Shown here: one piece after another, positions 32,952 to 45,800 of the stretch
Position numbering within the stretch: position 1 is the first letter of the stretch
How the letters are laid out: each line of letters starts with the position of its first letter
Notes under the pieces: generated by a model
Seen by the model: only the letters and a program-made list of their open reading frames with translations
What the model was told of the DNA's origin: nothing
Databases searched by the model: none
DNA from: Pachypanchax playfairii
Taxonomy: Eukaryota; Chordata; Actinopteri; Cyprinodontiformes; Aplocheilidae
DNA: 64,000 bases
Direction: 5' to 3'
NCBI GenBank assembly: GCA_006937955.1
Contig: SSNP01000108.1
Location: 1,450,934-1,514,933 of the forward strand
Position numbers and translations under genes: made by a program

Positions 32952-34595
32952 AAATGAGACTGATTTTAGCAAATATTAAACCGTCAACCTCAAATGTTGA
33001 AACACAAGTTAATTTTCTTCAGAAATTGTTTAATCATTTATTTCAATCTCTGTCTCAGGCACTCTCTGTGTTTGTTTATATACACACTAACACTAACCAA
33101 GCCAATACACATCCATCTGATGACCCCACAATGACAACACTTACCTTTTTGACTTGTGGTTTAATGCTTATTTTGAAAACAATACTACATGAAAAGACTA
33201 CATAAAAAAATATCTTCCACCTTTTGTGATCAAGATGTGTGTCAACTATGATAATACAATAATGAACATAAATGATTAATTTTAGCATAATATTAGCAAC
33301 ATTTTTTTACTATACAACATGTAGAGGTTGAGAAAACAAAACAGATGCATTAAAGATCTTCATTATGATTTGTACAGCCATAATTAGTCTGTGAACATAG
33401 TAACAACAAATATTTGTGAAAAAGTAGAACTAATGCATTGTTAAAGTGGCCAATGTCAATATCCTTCTTGTACACCTGTCAGCACCAGTTCTGCTATGGG
33501 CCATTGCTTCCACATCAACAGATGTATAGAGTGGGAGTAATTCATGAATGAATGAACAGATTTTAATGTATTCTGGATGACTAAGATGTTCGAGGTTTGC
33601 CAGTGTTTGTATAGTGACATGCAGAGCCACGTGTGTTTCATATTTGTCCTGTTCCAGAGGGTCTTGTGTTTTCTCAAAGCAGGTGCCATCATAGATACGT
33701 ATGTACTGTATATACACACAGGAAGTGTTGTTTTTCATCCGTACTGTGACATGTGGGTCATGACAATATTAGAATCCATAAAAATGAAAGGTTGGTGTTA
33801 TGTGTTAGTTTATCAGTCAGCTGAATGACCTTAAAAGGAATGGAGGGACAACTTCTTTCTTTCACCCGTTATTATGTACATCAGACTCGCACCACGACAT
33901 AAAAAAAATTACTTAGATTTGAGATTTTGAAGCTGTTTGTTTTTTTGGTAGATAAAACTTTTGAGTTTCTAGGTTTAGGGGAGTACCCTGAAAATGACAG
34001 TCAGCTCTACGGCTAGTTGTCAGGATGCTGAAAAAGTTTTAAAGAGTCAACGAGTAATAGAAATATTTGTGTGGAAGAGGTATACTACCAGGACAACAAG
34101 GCATCTGTTTGGACTATGGCCTCAAAATTGTTGGGGCTGCAGCTTGGTTGCTTAGTCATGGAAGGGTACTTAAGAGTGGGTACCCGGGCAGTGCTGATGG
34201 TGAAGGTTCTGGAGGCGGTGGGGGTTGTGGGTGTAGTGATGCTGTGAGGAAAGAAGCACATCTCTGGGGATGATGTTGGTGTGAAGCCCCTGGGTTTTGT
34301 GGTTGGAGCTCCAGGGGTGGTGATACTCTGTTCATCATACTGGATGATTGTTTTTGGATGGGGCTACAAAATATTTTATTTTGAGTGTGGTGGGATAGTT
34401 TTTAATAAATAATTTAGAATCTTGCAGTTATCTGTTCTCCATCATTTTTGTACCCTCTGTGTCATTTTTCATATACCATAATTAATTTGGATGCTTGTCT
34501 CAGATATAAAGCTGGAACCTAGCACTTAGAGGTTGTTTAAAATAAAATAGTCATAAGTTGTTCTGCTTTCCTTGTAATGTAATTTAGGAAGCATT
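32952..34595. other. No gene seen; GGT/GGC-rich stretch at 34185-34330
   Basis: AT-rich unique sequence. The G-rich stretch (gaggcggtgggggttgtggg) gives ORFs on both strands with simple composition, not protein-like. Confidence 0.45.
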
Positions 34596-34599
34596 TTAA

Positions 34600-35159
34600 A
34601 GAGGCCATTCCATTAAAAACGGTTTTTCTGATATTTCTGTTGAATATTTTAGCTCCACAGGTGTTCTTACCTTCATACTGGGTGTGAAAACAGGTCAACA
34701 ACTTCTCTTCCAGTTTTTATCTCTCAAACTACACAGGTGGCGATAACACCCGAGTTCTCCTGAGTTTGAACGGCCTGTATTTGTTTCGTCACAACTCCTT
34801 TGTTCGTTAGTATTCATCAGCTCCCGCAGTTGAGACCATGCCTAGCATGCTGTTGGCTAAAAGCTGTTAGCATAAACACGTATCAACCGAAAGAGACTCG
34901 TTGTGCTGTTGCCATGTGCAGCGGGGAAGGAAACAGTATACCTTGCTCTCAGGCTAGTTTGTTCACCAGTGTGAGTCCAGCAAATTCAAATAATGAATAT
35001 TAATGAGTTGCTGCCCGAAGCCTCATGAAACCATCCGAATCTTCACGCAGAGAGATTGAAAGGACAGTGTTTCTTAATGTTTGTAGATATAAAATGTTTC
35101 ATATTACAGGTTAATACTTCAGAAATAACCACGAAGTCATGAAATTTGGGTGAAAAGGG
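34600..35159 (+). mobile_element. TTAA-family MITE, copy E
   Basis: It starts TTAA-AGAGGCCATTCC (TTAA at 34596-34599) and is collinear with copies B and G through the internal 'cctagcatgctgttggct' and 'tattaatgagttgctgcccg' blocks. The right terminus is eroded (gtgaaaaggg instead of gtgaaatggcctct) and no right TTAA can be assigned. Confidence 0.8.
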
Positions 35160-38031
35160 TTGACCTAAGTGATATGTCAGAATATTTCCCTGATGGGTCA
35201 ATGACGACAAACATATATATTACTTTACATGCAATGCAGGTATTAACGCCTGACTGTAGAGGGTCCCATCTTCAAGGATTTGTAATATTAAAAAACTTCT
35301 GACAAAAACATTAGTGAGGCATCTGTAAATGTTCCATCACATCAATTTTGGGGGAGATTACTTAGAAATTTTTTTGCAGCTTGATAAAAGCATCTATTTT
35401 TCAATTTTAGAATCTGACCTTTTCTCATCTTGCTGACACAACATAGTTTTTCCTCAAACATCCATGTAATGTCATAAAGCTTGAGTGCCTACAAGCTTTT
35501 ACACGGTGCTTAAAAAAGACATCTGACCTTTTCTTTCTCCATGTCATTTCTTATATGATAAATTACTGTACTTGAGTTGTGCTCATGGTTCTAGTTGCTT
35601 TTCCTGCTCAGCAGTTTCACTTTTGAAATGTTTTGTCTCAGCTAAGTTAATAACTGAACAGTGTATTTTGTGGGCTCATTAATAAAAGTCAGATGTTTGC
35701 GATCAAGTTCACTCATCCACTGATCCAAAATCAAATGCTACTAGTTACCCCCCGTTTTGGGTATATCTTATATGAAATGACAAAAAAGTCACCTTCAAAA
35801 CAACATTTCAAATGCAACAAGAGATGACACATTAATAGTTATATGCAACAAATAAGTCAAAATAACTTTTCCTTTATTCATTCAGAACAATAAAAGTCTA
35901 AGATGTTCAAAAAGATTGTGAGATAATGCATGTTTATGGAAAGCACTGTATGTTGTCAAGGTTCTTAAGATGACTGTTAAAAATAGATTAAACTTAAGAC
36001 TGTACCCAGCATTTCTACCTGTTTGTTTTCTGTAGCTACATTGTCTTTACTTTGGTATTTGCAGATGTGTCAGATGTCTGTGGCTTTTTATATAAGATGT
36101 GTTCCTTGAGTCTTTCAGTGCTTGACATTCAAATTTCATTTTCTTTGCATGCAGAAAGTTTGCTGTTTAATAAATAGTGGGGTTTTTTCTAAATAGTATT
36201 AATAATCTGTAAGGACTATTATAATGGTATAATGGTTGCATGTTCTCTAAAAGTTTTTTGTTTCCTGCATTCATTTGGATTTTTGCAATGCTTCAACACA
36301 AGTCTGAAATGGTCATTTCTGCTCCTTCCTGCAGTGTTCACAGCTTGAAATAGCTAAAAAAATCTGTTTCCTGGAATACATGATAAGATAAAAATAGCTT
36401 TGAGCACAGACAAAACTTGAAATACTTTAAGGTCCTAAGTTTCAATAGGACAATACAGGTGTACAGTGAGGTCTAAGTCAATATATTGTGATTTAAAAAT
36501 CTTTGGGTGACTGTCTATAAGGTCAATTTAAAGAAGGAAAAAGCTAAATATCCTTTCCAATTCAAGTTTGCACGTCAAAGACAGTTTAAACTTATGATCT
36601 TATTTCTTTTGTTAAAAAAGTATCTTGATGTGTGTCAGCTATCGTCTTGTACCTCTGTTTTTTATCTGGAAATAGTTTATGATTTTTTTACCTTCTGTCC
36701 TAGTTTCACAATAGTTGTTAACAGTTGCATAAAACCTGTATCAAAGCTGTTTTTGTAGCAGTAGCACAGGTGCAAAGCCGTCATTTTGCAGAACTGGGTC
36801 ATTATACAATCCAAAAGAGTTCAAAAATGGGAAATTCCTACAAACTAAGAAGAAAAGGCAGCATATTTCTATATCTACAACTGCATTCCTGTTAAAATGG
36901 TGTATTAAAGAGTGGAACTATTGTGAAGCTGTTGTTTTCGAATCTAACATTCAAAGACTAATTATTTTAGCAATGACCATTTAAATCATCCTAGACGAAA
37001 AGCAATGCAGAGTTAAAGTCAAACATAATGCTTCTCACAGCTGTGCTTCCAATTAGCTTCTCGAGTCCAGTTCTTATTGGTGCTTTATCATATGCTGATG
37101 GTAATTTTGAATATAATTCTACATCTAAATATATATTAGCCCTCATAGAAAAATAATATTCTTGGATTATTAAGTTTTGTTTTCCAACTCAAGGGACTGG
37201 CTCAATTCAGCTCAAAACAAGCAATTTGTCCTAACTGATTGCGCTCAGTGTATTTTTGAACGTCGTCATTTGGTTGGAACATGGCATGTAGACTGAAAAA
37301 TCTGCCAAAAAAGAAAGAGCTGCTTCATTAATATCTTATTTTATGGTTGTAATTAAACAATAAGTCATATCCGAGACATGTTTAAGTGGATTTGGCCTGT
37401 GTAGAGAGAAAAAAAAAACATCTAGCAAAAGTTCCAGTAGCATGTTGTACGAAGGCTATGGTGAAGGCAACAAACTGAAATGTGTCTGTCAGTAACGTTG
37501 TTCTGTTTGAATACAGATGGCCTTTCAGTCCTACAAGTTCTGTTGGTACTTTTACCAAAACAGGGTTTTCTGAAAAGCATCTTAGGAGCTGTGTAAACAG
37601 CTCTTTGAACAACCTCAGTTTGGAAAAAAACTGAGTTAGCATCCAACAGGATTGACAGATGGCCTCTTCAAAAACAGCAGACAACCTAAATAATTTAATA
37701 GTGTTTGATACAAATGTTTTTTTTTTTTTTTCTTCTTTCACATTGTCACTGGCCTTGCATTACGTAGTTATTCAAGTTTAAACAGCAGGAACACCTAGCA
37801 TTACTCAACACAACTCAAACTTTATTTCTTAGGCACTTTTTACCAGCACAGCACTGGCACTTCTGGTGACGTTTGGGGTTGAGTTTGGTAAGAAATTTAT
37901 AATATTTCTACCAAAATAACAGTCAAACACAAAACTGATTGCAATTAGCATGTTTCAGTAATAGTCTTTGTATTGACCACCATGCAATTTTGAAAGTAAA
38001 GTTATCTTAAGAAGGCGGTAATAAGCTTTGG
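35160..38031. other. No gene seen; AT-rich unique sequence
   Basis: The minus-strand ORF at 37382-37741 (119 codons, lysine-rich start encoded by a poly-T tract) has no recognisable domain. No terminal repeats or LINE motifs were found. Confidence 0.5.
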
Positions 38032-39064
38032 AATTGACCTTCCCCAAAAACGGCTATTGTCCAATCACACATCATAGCAACTGTTACTGTGTGCGTACGT
38101 TCGACAAACATTGACTCCAAGCGTCCATGTTATTTGTAAATCGGACACTAGATAACCTGATTGTCTGGAGGAGTTGCGTTCTTTCAATTCCCAAAGTTGA
38201 AAACACAACGTAAGCTGTGCTTACAATGGATAAAAAAATGTGGATGACCCCACTCCCAGTTAAATGTGTCGGACATGACGAAGCATAAATATGTCTGCTC
38301 AAAGGTAAGACTGACAATTACTTACCATGTTGTCTAGATCTACTAACTAGAGGCAAGAACACAAACTGGACCAAAGTTATGATTACCATGGATATCATTG
38401 CCAGAATGTTAACCTACTCTCTAAGCTAAGTTTAACGAGCCCCATAACTTTAGCCAACATTAGTTAACATGTTAGTTAACGCCAGCTACATTAGCTGCTG
38501 TTGTGTTGGGTGTAGTGTCCCCCACTTTATTTTTCGTCAGTTTGCAACAAAGTCGAACATATAGTGCCCCAACAATCAACTTTAAATAATATTGTTTTTA
38601 TCTTTTATGAAGTATTTTATGAGTGGAAAACCTACTTCTGAGATTTAGCTTCAGACTGGCCAGTGTAAGCATTAGATAGCAGTTGTATCTCCTTCATTGC
38701 GTATCTTTTTATTCTGAATATATCCTTCCACTGCATACTGTAACCCTTCCTGTCTCTGTCTGGAGGATATCACGGAGGTATTGCTCCAAAAAAGTTCACT
38801 GTCTGAAGAAAAATCCCACACGAGCGCATTTTCACTGAAAGCACAGTTATTCCTGTCGGTTATGGATGTCTAACCAAGACATGTGCAGCCCACACAAATG
38901 CAAATTTACAATTTTTGTGGTATTTAAACGCGATCCCACTGAGAGCTTGCTGACTTCTTCCAATAAGATCTACCTCTTTCCGTCATGGCAATCTGTTGCA
39001 CTGGCCATGTTTGTCGGATGTAGCAACAGTAACTAAGGGGGCGGGGCTCAGCGAAAGGTCAATT
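38032..39064. mobile_element. Non-autonomous TIR element with AATTGACCTT ends
   Basis: AATTGACCTT at the left is inverted as AAGGTCAATT at the right. Subterminal TTCGACAAACATTG and CATGTTTGTCGGA are also inverted. The right terminus 'gggcggggctcagcgaaaggtc' is a frequent end in teleost MITEs. There is no transposase ORF. Superfamily unresolved. Confidence 0.6.
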
Positions 39065-40800
39065 GAGTCCACTCGAACTGTATTACTGAGACAATAATTG
39101 CTTGTCCAAGTGGGGTGAGATGAAGCAGAATGCTGTCATCTTAAAACAACTGTTACTCTTTCAGAAATATTACAAATCCACTGCTGGAATTGATCTCAGC
39201 TTTTGCACTAGTAAATAACCATCTACATCAACCATGACTGCAAAACTGATAGAAATATAAAAGTTTATCTATTAGCAACTGCAGAAACCACTATGAAATG
39301 TTTGAAAGTGGACCAATGTCCGATTAGGGATGCTATTCACTATTGTATTGGCTGCATTTCGACCAGCCATTAGCTCATCAGCCCTGCTGGATACAAACGC
39401 TGTACCTCCAAACTGAGGTTGTTCAAATAACCTAACTAAGTATATATTAATTTCACATACTTTTTCCATAGAACCTCATTCCAAAAATACAATAATTTTC
39501 CTTTAAGAGATGCATAATTTATTCTCTGGGAAACACCATGACTTATCACTTTTACTGTACATTGTGGGGTGTATGTGATGACTAATGGTACTATGACAAC
39601 CACTTTGACAATAGTTTGCCTTTGCTTGGTATCGTTTCACTCACCCTGCACCATGTGGTCGGTTTTCATAGAGCTTTCTGCTCATTTATTTATGCTCATT
39701 TATTTATTTATTTATACTCACCTCTCACAGAGCAGGCAGCCATTTAGTAGCAGATCTAACACTACCCAGGACTGAACTGATTACTTTTTTATGCAGGAAA
39801 TGCTTATCTCTGACCCCTGTCTGACTCATTGATTCTTTGCTATGTGGCCACCACCTCCCAGTATTTTTTTTACTAAAATGCTTTCAGCTGAGGTTGATTT
39901 GGAACAAAAAAATTCTTATTTCTAAAAGTCTGTAAAATAATATAATGACACTCAAATCTCATTGGAATTAATGGCAGTTCCATAATTATATTTGTAGAAG
40001 TTTATCCCACAGGCACAAGCTTTTCTGCTGACCACAAAACAGGATATTATAAAAACAATGTAGATATGAATAACTTTTGATGTATACCTCAACCTTAAAA
40101 ATGTGCTGAACAGATATTTATTAATTAATCAAACACAAGAGTTCACAAGGTCTCTCATATTCTATGTTGTTTTGTGATATTGTTTAATTCTTTCGGGAAA
40201 TATGCTCTAGCAGAAGCTTAGTTGCAAGCAATATTTTAACTTGATCCCAACGAATATTGAATTGCTGGAAAAATTGCATGAACTTTTTTTATTTACAATA
40301 TCAAGTAACAAATTAGATATTTTATTACTCAACAGTCCAGAGCTGTTTCCCCCCATTTTTACCATCCCACTGACTCAGTCAGCATGGACTCTCCACACAA
40401 AATAGTAGATAATTAGTCACACCTCATTCATCTGGTTGACTCAAGGTTATTTGACTAATTACATGCATGTTGTAATACTTATGCAAATATGACCATTTGA
40501 ATGGTGGTTCTCTCAGTGTAGCGGAAAGGTCATTGTTTCTTGTCGTTGCCTAACAACAGTCCAAAGCAAAGGTGGTTAAATGATGTTCAGCATGACAGCA
40601 CAGAGTCACGTATTAGATGGATCCCTTGCCTTGTTCCAAATACAAAGGTCACTGTCACATTGTGTTGGAAGATGAAAGCTGATGTGGTGCAGATTTATGA
40701 GTGGTGTCTCCAAATGAGCTCCTGTTTCTAAACTTTAGACTGCCAGTTTATCCTAACTTACTTAAACGGAATAAGAATTCATTTTCAAGGGATGTCCATA
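39065..40800. other. No gene seen; (TTTA)n at 39699-39716
   Basis: AT-rich unique sequence with only short ORFs. No element termini were found. Confidence 0.5.
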
Positions 40801-41453
40801 CTAGAGGTGTGCATCTCTACCTGCCTCACGATTCGATTTAATTCTGCAATACATCACGATTCTTCGCACTCAATTTTTCAATAACTTACTACAAGCAGTC
40901 GGATATTGTTTTGAATTCTTTTTTATTATGGTATGCCTGACAAAATATAAATCTTTCCACTGAAGTGAACGACCATTTTTAAAGTGTGCTGCCTATTACT
41001 TAAATAAAAAAAATGTATGTATAAAAAATAAAATTTTCAGTACAGCAGCTATAAGACAGGATTCTACATTTCAGATGTAGTATACCAAAACAAATAGCAT
41101 AGGCTTAGCCTGTCTATTTAAAAGTGCAAATATTCAAATAAAACAATTCCTTGTTTTTCATTCAAAGTGTGCTGGATAAAACATTTTTAGCAGCTTAAAG
41201 ACAAGGACACTTGAGAACCTGGATTGAGTGGGAATCACGTCATACAGCTGCAACAAAGATGGAAACATAAATCTTAATAAACAAAACAAAATGCATAGAC
41301 CTAGCCTACCTATTAAAGAGTGCACATATTCAAATTTCAGAACAAAACTATTCCTGGAGAAAAAGGCGATTATGTCACATGCTGCATCGATGCAGAATCG
41401 TGCACGGCCGAATCGCGATGCATCTTAGAATCGATCATTTTTCCCACACCTAG
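40801..41453. mobile_element. hAT-like MITE with CTAGAGGTGTG ends and an internal duplication
   Basis: CTAGAGGTGTGCATC at the left and CCACACCTAG at the right (inverted CTAGGTGTGG) form terminal repeats, and the subterminal 'acgattcgattt' pairs with 'gaatcgcgatgc'. A ~70-bp segment is present twice inside in diverged form (41090-41155 and 41282-41358, both containing cttagcctgtctat/cctagcctacctat). No clean target duplication. Confidence 0.6.
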
Positions 41454-41539
41454 ACATGCATACTGATTTTTTCCAAAATCTAAAAATTGTAAACATTATA
41501 TTCAGAATACTGTCATATTTATAATATTATTAATACCTG

Positions 41540-41660
41540 GGATGTTAAAGAAAAGCAAACAAATGTGTCAGTAAAACATTACAGATTTTCAGAAGGCGCC
41601 TTAGTGATGTCTAAAGATGGCCCATTGAATTCATGCTGATTCAGTCCATGTGCCATGTTC
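41540..41660 (+). repeat. Dispersed repeat shared with 47040-47155
   Basis: 'ttttcagaaggcgccttagtgatgtctaaagatgg...gaattcatgctgat' here corresponds to 'ttttcagaaagtgcttgagtgacatctaaagatgg...gaatgcatgctaat' at 47083-47141. Both are plus-oriented. Family unknown. Confidence 0.6.
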
Positions 41661-41930
41661 TCACCAAATTTGCAGTGAGAGTTTCAGACATTTTCTAATG
41701 TGTGGATAATGTATTTGGACCTGATTGGATATGGATTCTAAGAAGATGAACACATTTTTAATATAAAAAGAGTTACCATGTCAGACTGAATGAATGTTAA
41801 TATTAAGGTTAACAAAGTTACACATTGCTGTGTTCTAATCTGGAACATGGCATATTTCAGATACTGGAATCTTTTTTGCTTTTGATCTTTACACAAATGT
41901 CCACAAGTGCATTACAAAATGCTATAATAT

Positions 41931-42080
41931 TTACCTCCGCCAAGGAGGTAATGTTTTCATCAGGGTCTGTCTGTTAGCAGGATAACTCAAAATCGTATGG
42001 ATGGATTTTGTGACATCTTCAGGAAAGGTCAGAAATGACCAAAGGAAGAATTGATTAGATTTTATTTAGTTACTTGGTGT
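41931..42080 (+). repeat. Widespread 'CCTCCGCCAAGGAGG' repeat
   Basis: It starts with the palindromic TTACCTCCGCCAAGGAGGTAA and continues 'ataactcaaaatcgtatggatgg' and 'caggaaaggtcagaaatgacc'. This order is familiar from an interspersed repeat reported across many animals. It is truncated and has no coding capacity. Confidence 0.6.
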
Positions 42081-42746
42081 TGAGATTGTGTGCTATTTAT
42101 GTGTTTTAGATGGTACACTGATATGCTGCTGGCATTGATTAATAAATGTTTAGCATGTTCAGTTAGAGGTTATTTAAAGGAAGTGCAGCAAGGACCCAGA
42201 ACTGGGAGCGCTCAGGCTTCAGAGGTTAAGATTCAATATTGAACAAATGCAACACATGCCACGTACAACAAGAGAACTTTAAATTTTCTGAAACATTTTC
42301 TCATAAAGTCATAATGCTCTAGGGCTCACAGCAATGATCCCACTGACACTCCACGCATGTCACGTTGCCAATCAAGCCATGACTTTCACCTGCTCTCACT
42401 AAGTTAAAAATGGCCAGTCCAGTGCCAGATTGTCCCTCATCTCATGTTCAAGTGTGTTTTGTTTACAATTTTTTTTTTCCCCATAGCATGAACCAACCTT
42501 GCTCCGCCTCCTCAACCAAGCCCCAGCCTGCACCCCTCTTGTGCTTTTGCCTTGGTATTTTGGATTATTTGAAACTGAACAGCCCGCTCCCATCTACTAT
42601 GAATTTTGCCTGCTCCCTGTCGGACTTGGACACCAAGATTGCTGGGTTTCACATGACGTAGCGTTGACGTCACCAAATGCAGATGGGGGTCAGGAAGTAA
42701 ACTCTGCTGCACAGAACCCTATTGTCTCTGCTGATTTGGCTTAAAA

Positions 42747-42963
42747 ATGCCCAAAATCTGTGCGGTCTATGGTTGTTGCAACCACTCTAATCGGGAGAAA
42801 GACAAACGTTTTTTTCGTGTCTCGAAAGTCGTGTGCCACAAAGGTCTTTATTTTAAAAAACTTACCGAAAGAAGACGGCAGAAATGGATCACTTATCTCG
42901 AGCTAAAAACAAGAGGCGCAGAAACGGACAATGCTAGAGTTTGCAGCGATCACTTTCTAAAAG
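42747..42963 (+). CDS. THAP-domain first exon of transposon protein (partial)
   Basis: The THAP domain is a C2CH zinc-coordinating DNA-binding fold. This exon starts MPKICAVYGCCNHSNREKDK. It carries the zinc ligands Cys5, Cys10, Cys66 and His69, the conserved Trp47, and VCSDHF at 65-70. Spacing C-x4-C-x55-C-x2-H suits the family. The exon ends after codon 72 plus one base at a strong donor, AAAAG|GTAAGG. The C-terminal AVPxxF-type part of the domain should lie in the next exon, which is not found before the element's right end, so the gene is truncated. The ATG at 42747 is chosen because MPKxC is the canonical THAP start. It likely served as a transposon-end-binding protein (inference). Confidence 0.75.
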
Positions 42964-43509
42964 GTAAGGGTTTAATAAGTGTTCTAGTGTTTTAGTGAAC
43001 ATTTGCCTAGAAACACATTTACAAAAATGGCAGGTAAACAAGTTTTTCTCTGGCCACAAACCACGTTTTTATGGGGGGTTCTGTGGATCTCTGTGAATGG
43101 TTGACCTACATTATAGAAATATATAGAGAGAAATTACTTAAATTCAAACAAATCTAATAGAAATTTGGATTTAAAAAGGCATATTAAAGTATTTACATGT
43201 AGATCCCAGCACATAAACACACTCGTTATTAGCATCAGCAATAGTATTATTATCATGAATTAAAAGTAGCACAACTCACGACTTACCCGTGCAAAAACAA
43301 GACAACAGCCATTTAAAGCTTCTCTGGATTCTAGATCGTTGACCCAAACTGATACAAAATAGTTGTAGGCTTCCAGGCTTTTGAAGGCTTTCATTTGATT
43401 TGCTGTGTAAAACAAACTATGCAGGACGAGATAGTTTGTTATGTCAATAGCTCCAATACAGGGTAAATCCTACAGACTGTATTAAAAGTCCTATTTTTTT
43501 AAACTATAC

Positions 43510-43643
43510 GGGTCATAACCTAAATAAAGATTTATTTTTTCGCAATATCGCGTCTGTGATAGTCCATTTAAAGCCTTACTATAGTCGCTTTCTGACATCA
43601 TGCTGTGTTGCTGTGGCCAAGTGAAACACTTCCAGCACCCCAT
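43510..43643 (-). CDS. Candidate first exon of YqaJ-type nuclease protein (partial)
   Basis: On the minus strand the frame reads ...SDYSKALNGLSQTRYCEKIN, then LYLGYDPYSL. The pattern 'L....RY.EK......DPY' resembles the N-terminal segment preceding the SWIM/YqaJ parts of proteins in ISL2EU-type elements. A donor-like CCC|GTATAG lies at 43510/43509; otherwise the frame stops at about 43491. Start candidates are Met codons at 43643, 43601 and 43598. It reads toward the THAP exon, so the two genes are convergent. No nuclease motif remains and the call is tentative. Confidence 0.35.
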
Positions 43644-43969
43644 TTCAGTTTTGCACGGCTTCCGAGTCACGTGAGTGAAACCCAGCAATACCACATTATT
43701 CACAGAGGGACCCATGCTTGATTCACTCTCCTTGTTTTGGGATTTTGGATATTGGATTGGATCTTTTGGATTTACTAATTATTTGCCCAAGGACTTGCTT
43801 GGGGATTTGACCGCAGTTCCTTCAATGCATTCTTGTTAGGACAAAGCTCTGAAATCAATTACCAAACTGCTTTAATTCAAGTTTCCCTATTCACCTGTCA
43901 AAGCATTCTCAAAGCAAACAATAACAGGATTCCTGTCACAACAGATGTTCCCCATAGGAATGTGTGGAT

Positions 43970-44640
43970 CAATACTGAAATACTGATATCTCGGATTCTT
44001 TTATGTTTTTAAGTCTGTGACTAAGTGTTCCTTTTGAGCTGACCGACTCGCAGATATGTGTTTATGCATGCTGTGACTTTGCATTCCAAGGACATCCAAG
44101 GTCAAATATAACACATAAAGTGTCATAACCTCCTATGGAAGGGGCTTAGAGATGCAAGGGCAGTCTTGTTGTGTTCCTCTTGAACCGTCCTATATGTAGA
44201 CATGTGTTTCTGCATGCTGTGGCTTTGCAATCAAAAGTTATTAACTGACATATGTCCCATTATAAGTCAATGGGACGGGTTTGAAATTTTCTGTGGAACT
44301 TGAAAGTGCTTCCTGAGAGGTACTGTACTTTCTCGCAATCTCGCAAACGGAAATCCGCATGTGTCCTTTTATTTTGAAACTTTCGGGTACAGAATTGCTG
44401 ATTTGCTGTCTGGTCCAAACTAAACTGCTGAACTTGACGTGTTTTAGAAGCGTACCGCGTAAAAAATAGAACTGCTGCGTAATGCTCATGACTCTACACT
44501 TCTGGGACGCGTGTCATGCGTGCTGCTGCGCGCGCAGTGGAAAGGGTCTGATTGACTTTATTGGCGGCTATCAGCCGCGTATTACGCGTCACTAACGTTG
44601 CGCGCTGCTCACGCGTTCAGTGGAAAGCAGGAGTAATGGA
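43970..44640. repeat. Anonymous interspersed repeat with diverged 146-bp direct subrepeats
   Basis: 'atgtgtttatgcatgctgtgactttgca' (44056) recurs as 'atgtgtttctgcatgctgtggctttgca' (44202). The 3' part is CpG-rich (gctgctgcgcgcgcagtgga, cgcgtattacgcgtc, gcgctgctcacgcg) in an AT-rich setting. It resembles teleost MITE sequence. Termini unresolved. Confidence 0.45.
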
Positions 44641-45674
44641 ACCTGACAACATTATGCTATTTCTGACTGTTTAATTAAAATGCATTTTCAATGTTTTTAT
44701 TTAAAAAAATGTTGCTTTGTGTGCACAATTGTAAATTGTTGGATGATAAAATGCCTTAAATCATACATACTGCAATACTGAGTGTTATTTCAAGCTCCCA
44801 CTGTCCACCTTTTGTGTACCTACACTGTCTTTCACTGAAACCATTTATTGCTAAGCTGCAACAGATACACTTCTAGTTCTAATCTTGGCCGATTGAGATA
44901 TTTAGTTTGTGTTGATTTAATCTCCAGTATTTTTTTAGGATTATCAGACCTATAGACTTTTAATAAAAGAAGAGTAGATGGAAGGATGAATGTGGGCAGA
45001 AAAAAAACTTTAACCTAGCAGTTTTTATTTAAAATTTGTCAAATCTATGCAGATAATTTTACATGTGTTATACTTTGTGTTACACTAATCAACACTTTAA
45101 TCATAAATTAACATCTAAGTTTTCCGGATTTGAGATGGATTTTTGCAAAAGCCTATGTAAGCAGAAAAAGCAGAAAGATATATGTGTGACTAGTATGTAT
45201 TTACTTGATTACTTCTATTACCGTTGTGTGTTTTTTAAAGTTTTATTTTTTCTAAATTACAGCACTCAACCTGAGAACTTGACAAGTACTTGTACTGAGA
45301 AAAAATAAAAATGCATTTCTTTTGTTCTCATCTTGTTTCTATGGCAACAAGTAAGGAATGAAGGACAAGCTACCAGCTCTAAAGAAAACACACCAGGAAG
45401 TACTTGACCCTTCTGATTTAAATCTCATTCTTAAGTGGAGTTGATGCATTCATTTGGAAATTTGTTATGAAGTTCAAGATGCCTCATCTTATAATGATAA
45501 AGCAATATAGAAACAATTGATTAAATTCTGTATCGTTCCTCTACAACAAAAGGTATGACAAAAATGATTCAGCTTGGTTCTACAAACAATGTTATCCTAA
45601 GCCACTGAATGCCATTTGATTTAGTTTTTAAAAAATTACATTTAAATAATTCAAACAATGGAAGTAAATGCATG
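44641..45674. other. No gene seen; AT-rich unique sequence
   Basis: Only short ORFs (45063-45308) with no domain features. Confidence 0.5.
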
Positions 45675-45676
45675 TA

Positions 45677-45800
45677 CACTATATCGACAAAAGTTTTTGG
45701 ACACACTTGTAAATTATTCAATTCAGGTGTTTCAATCAGACCTATTGTTATTGGTAAATAAAGTAGATGGATCAGTTGTGCCATTTCTTATGAGCAAGCA
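45677..45800 (+). mobile_element. Tc1/mariner-like 5' end fragment
   Basis: TA-CACTATATCGACAAAAGTTTTTGG followed by 'ttattcaattcaggtgtttcaatcagac' is the left end and leader of a common teleost Tc1-like element. The transposase is absent and the right end is not found. Confidence 0.65.

Larger units (their letters stand above)
42640..43692. mobile_element. Internally deleted ISL2EU-like DNA transposon with THAP and YqaJ-protein exons
   Basis: The termini are inverted: TGCTGGGTTTCACATGACGT at the left and ACGTGAGTGAAACCCAGCA at the right, each bordered by AT, consistent with a 2-bp AT duplication. Just inside the left end a THAP-domain exon reads rightward. Just inside the right end a likely YqaJ-protein first exon reads leftward. 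THAP plus YqaJ is the gene pair of ISL2EU-type elements. Only ~1.05 kb remains, so the later exons and the nuclease core are missing. It appears to interrupt another degenerate repeat (42400-42637 and 43700-43800). Confidence 0.65.

Noticed and set aside
32689..32979. 96-codon ORF
   Set aside because: It lies inside the AGGGTGCATTCACACC-ended MITE; the coding look is a by-product of its GC-richer interior.
34067..34338. Gly-rich plus-strand and Pro-rich minus-strand ORFs
   Set aside because: Both come from the same GGT/GGC-rich simple sequence.
37382..37741. 119-codon minus-strand ORF
   Set aside because: It begins in a poly-T/poly-A tract (Lys run), has no recognisable domain, and a competing frame is also open.
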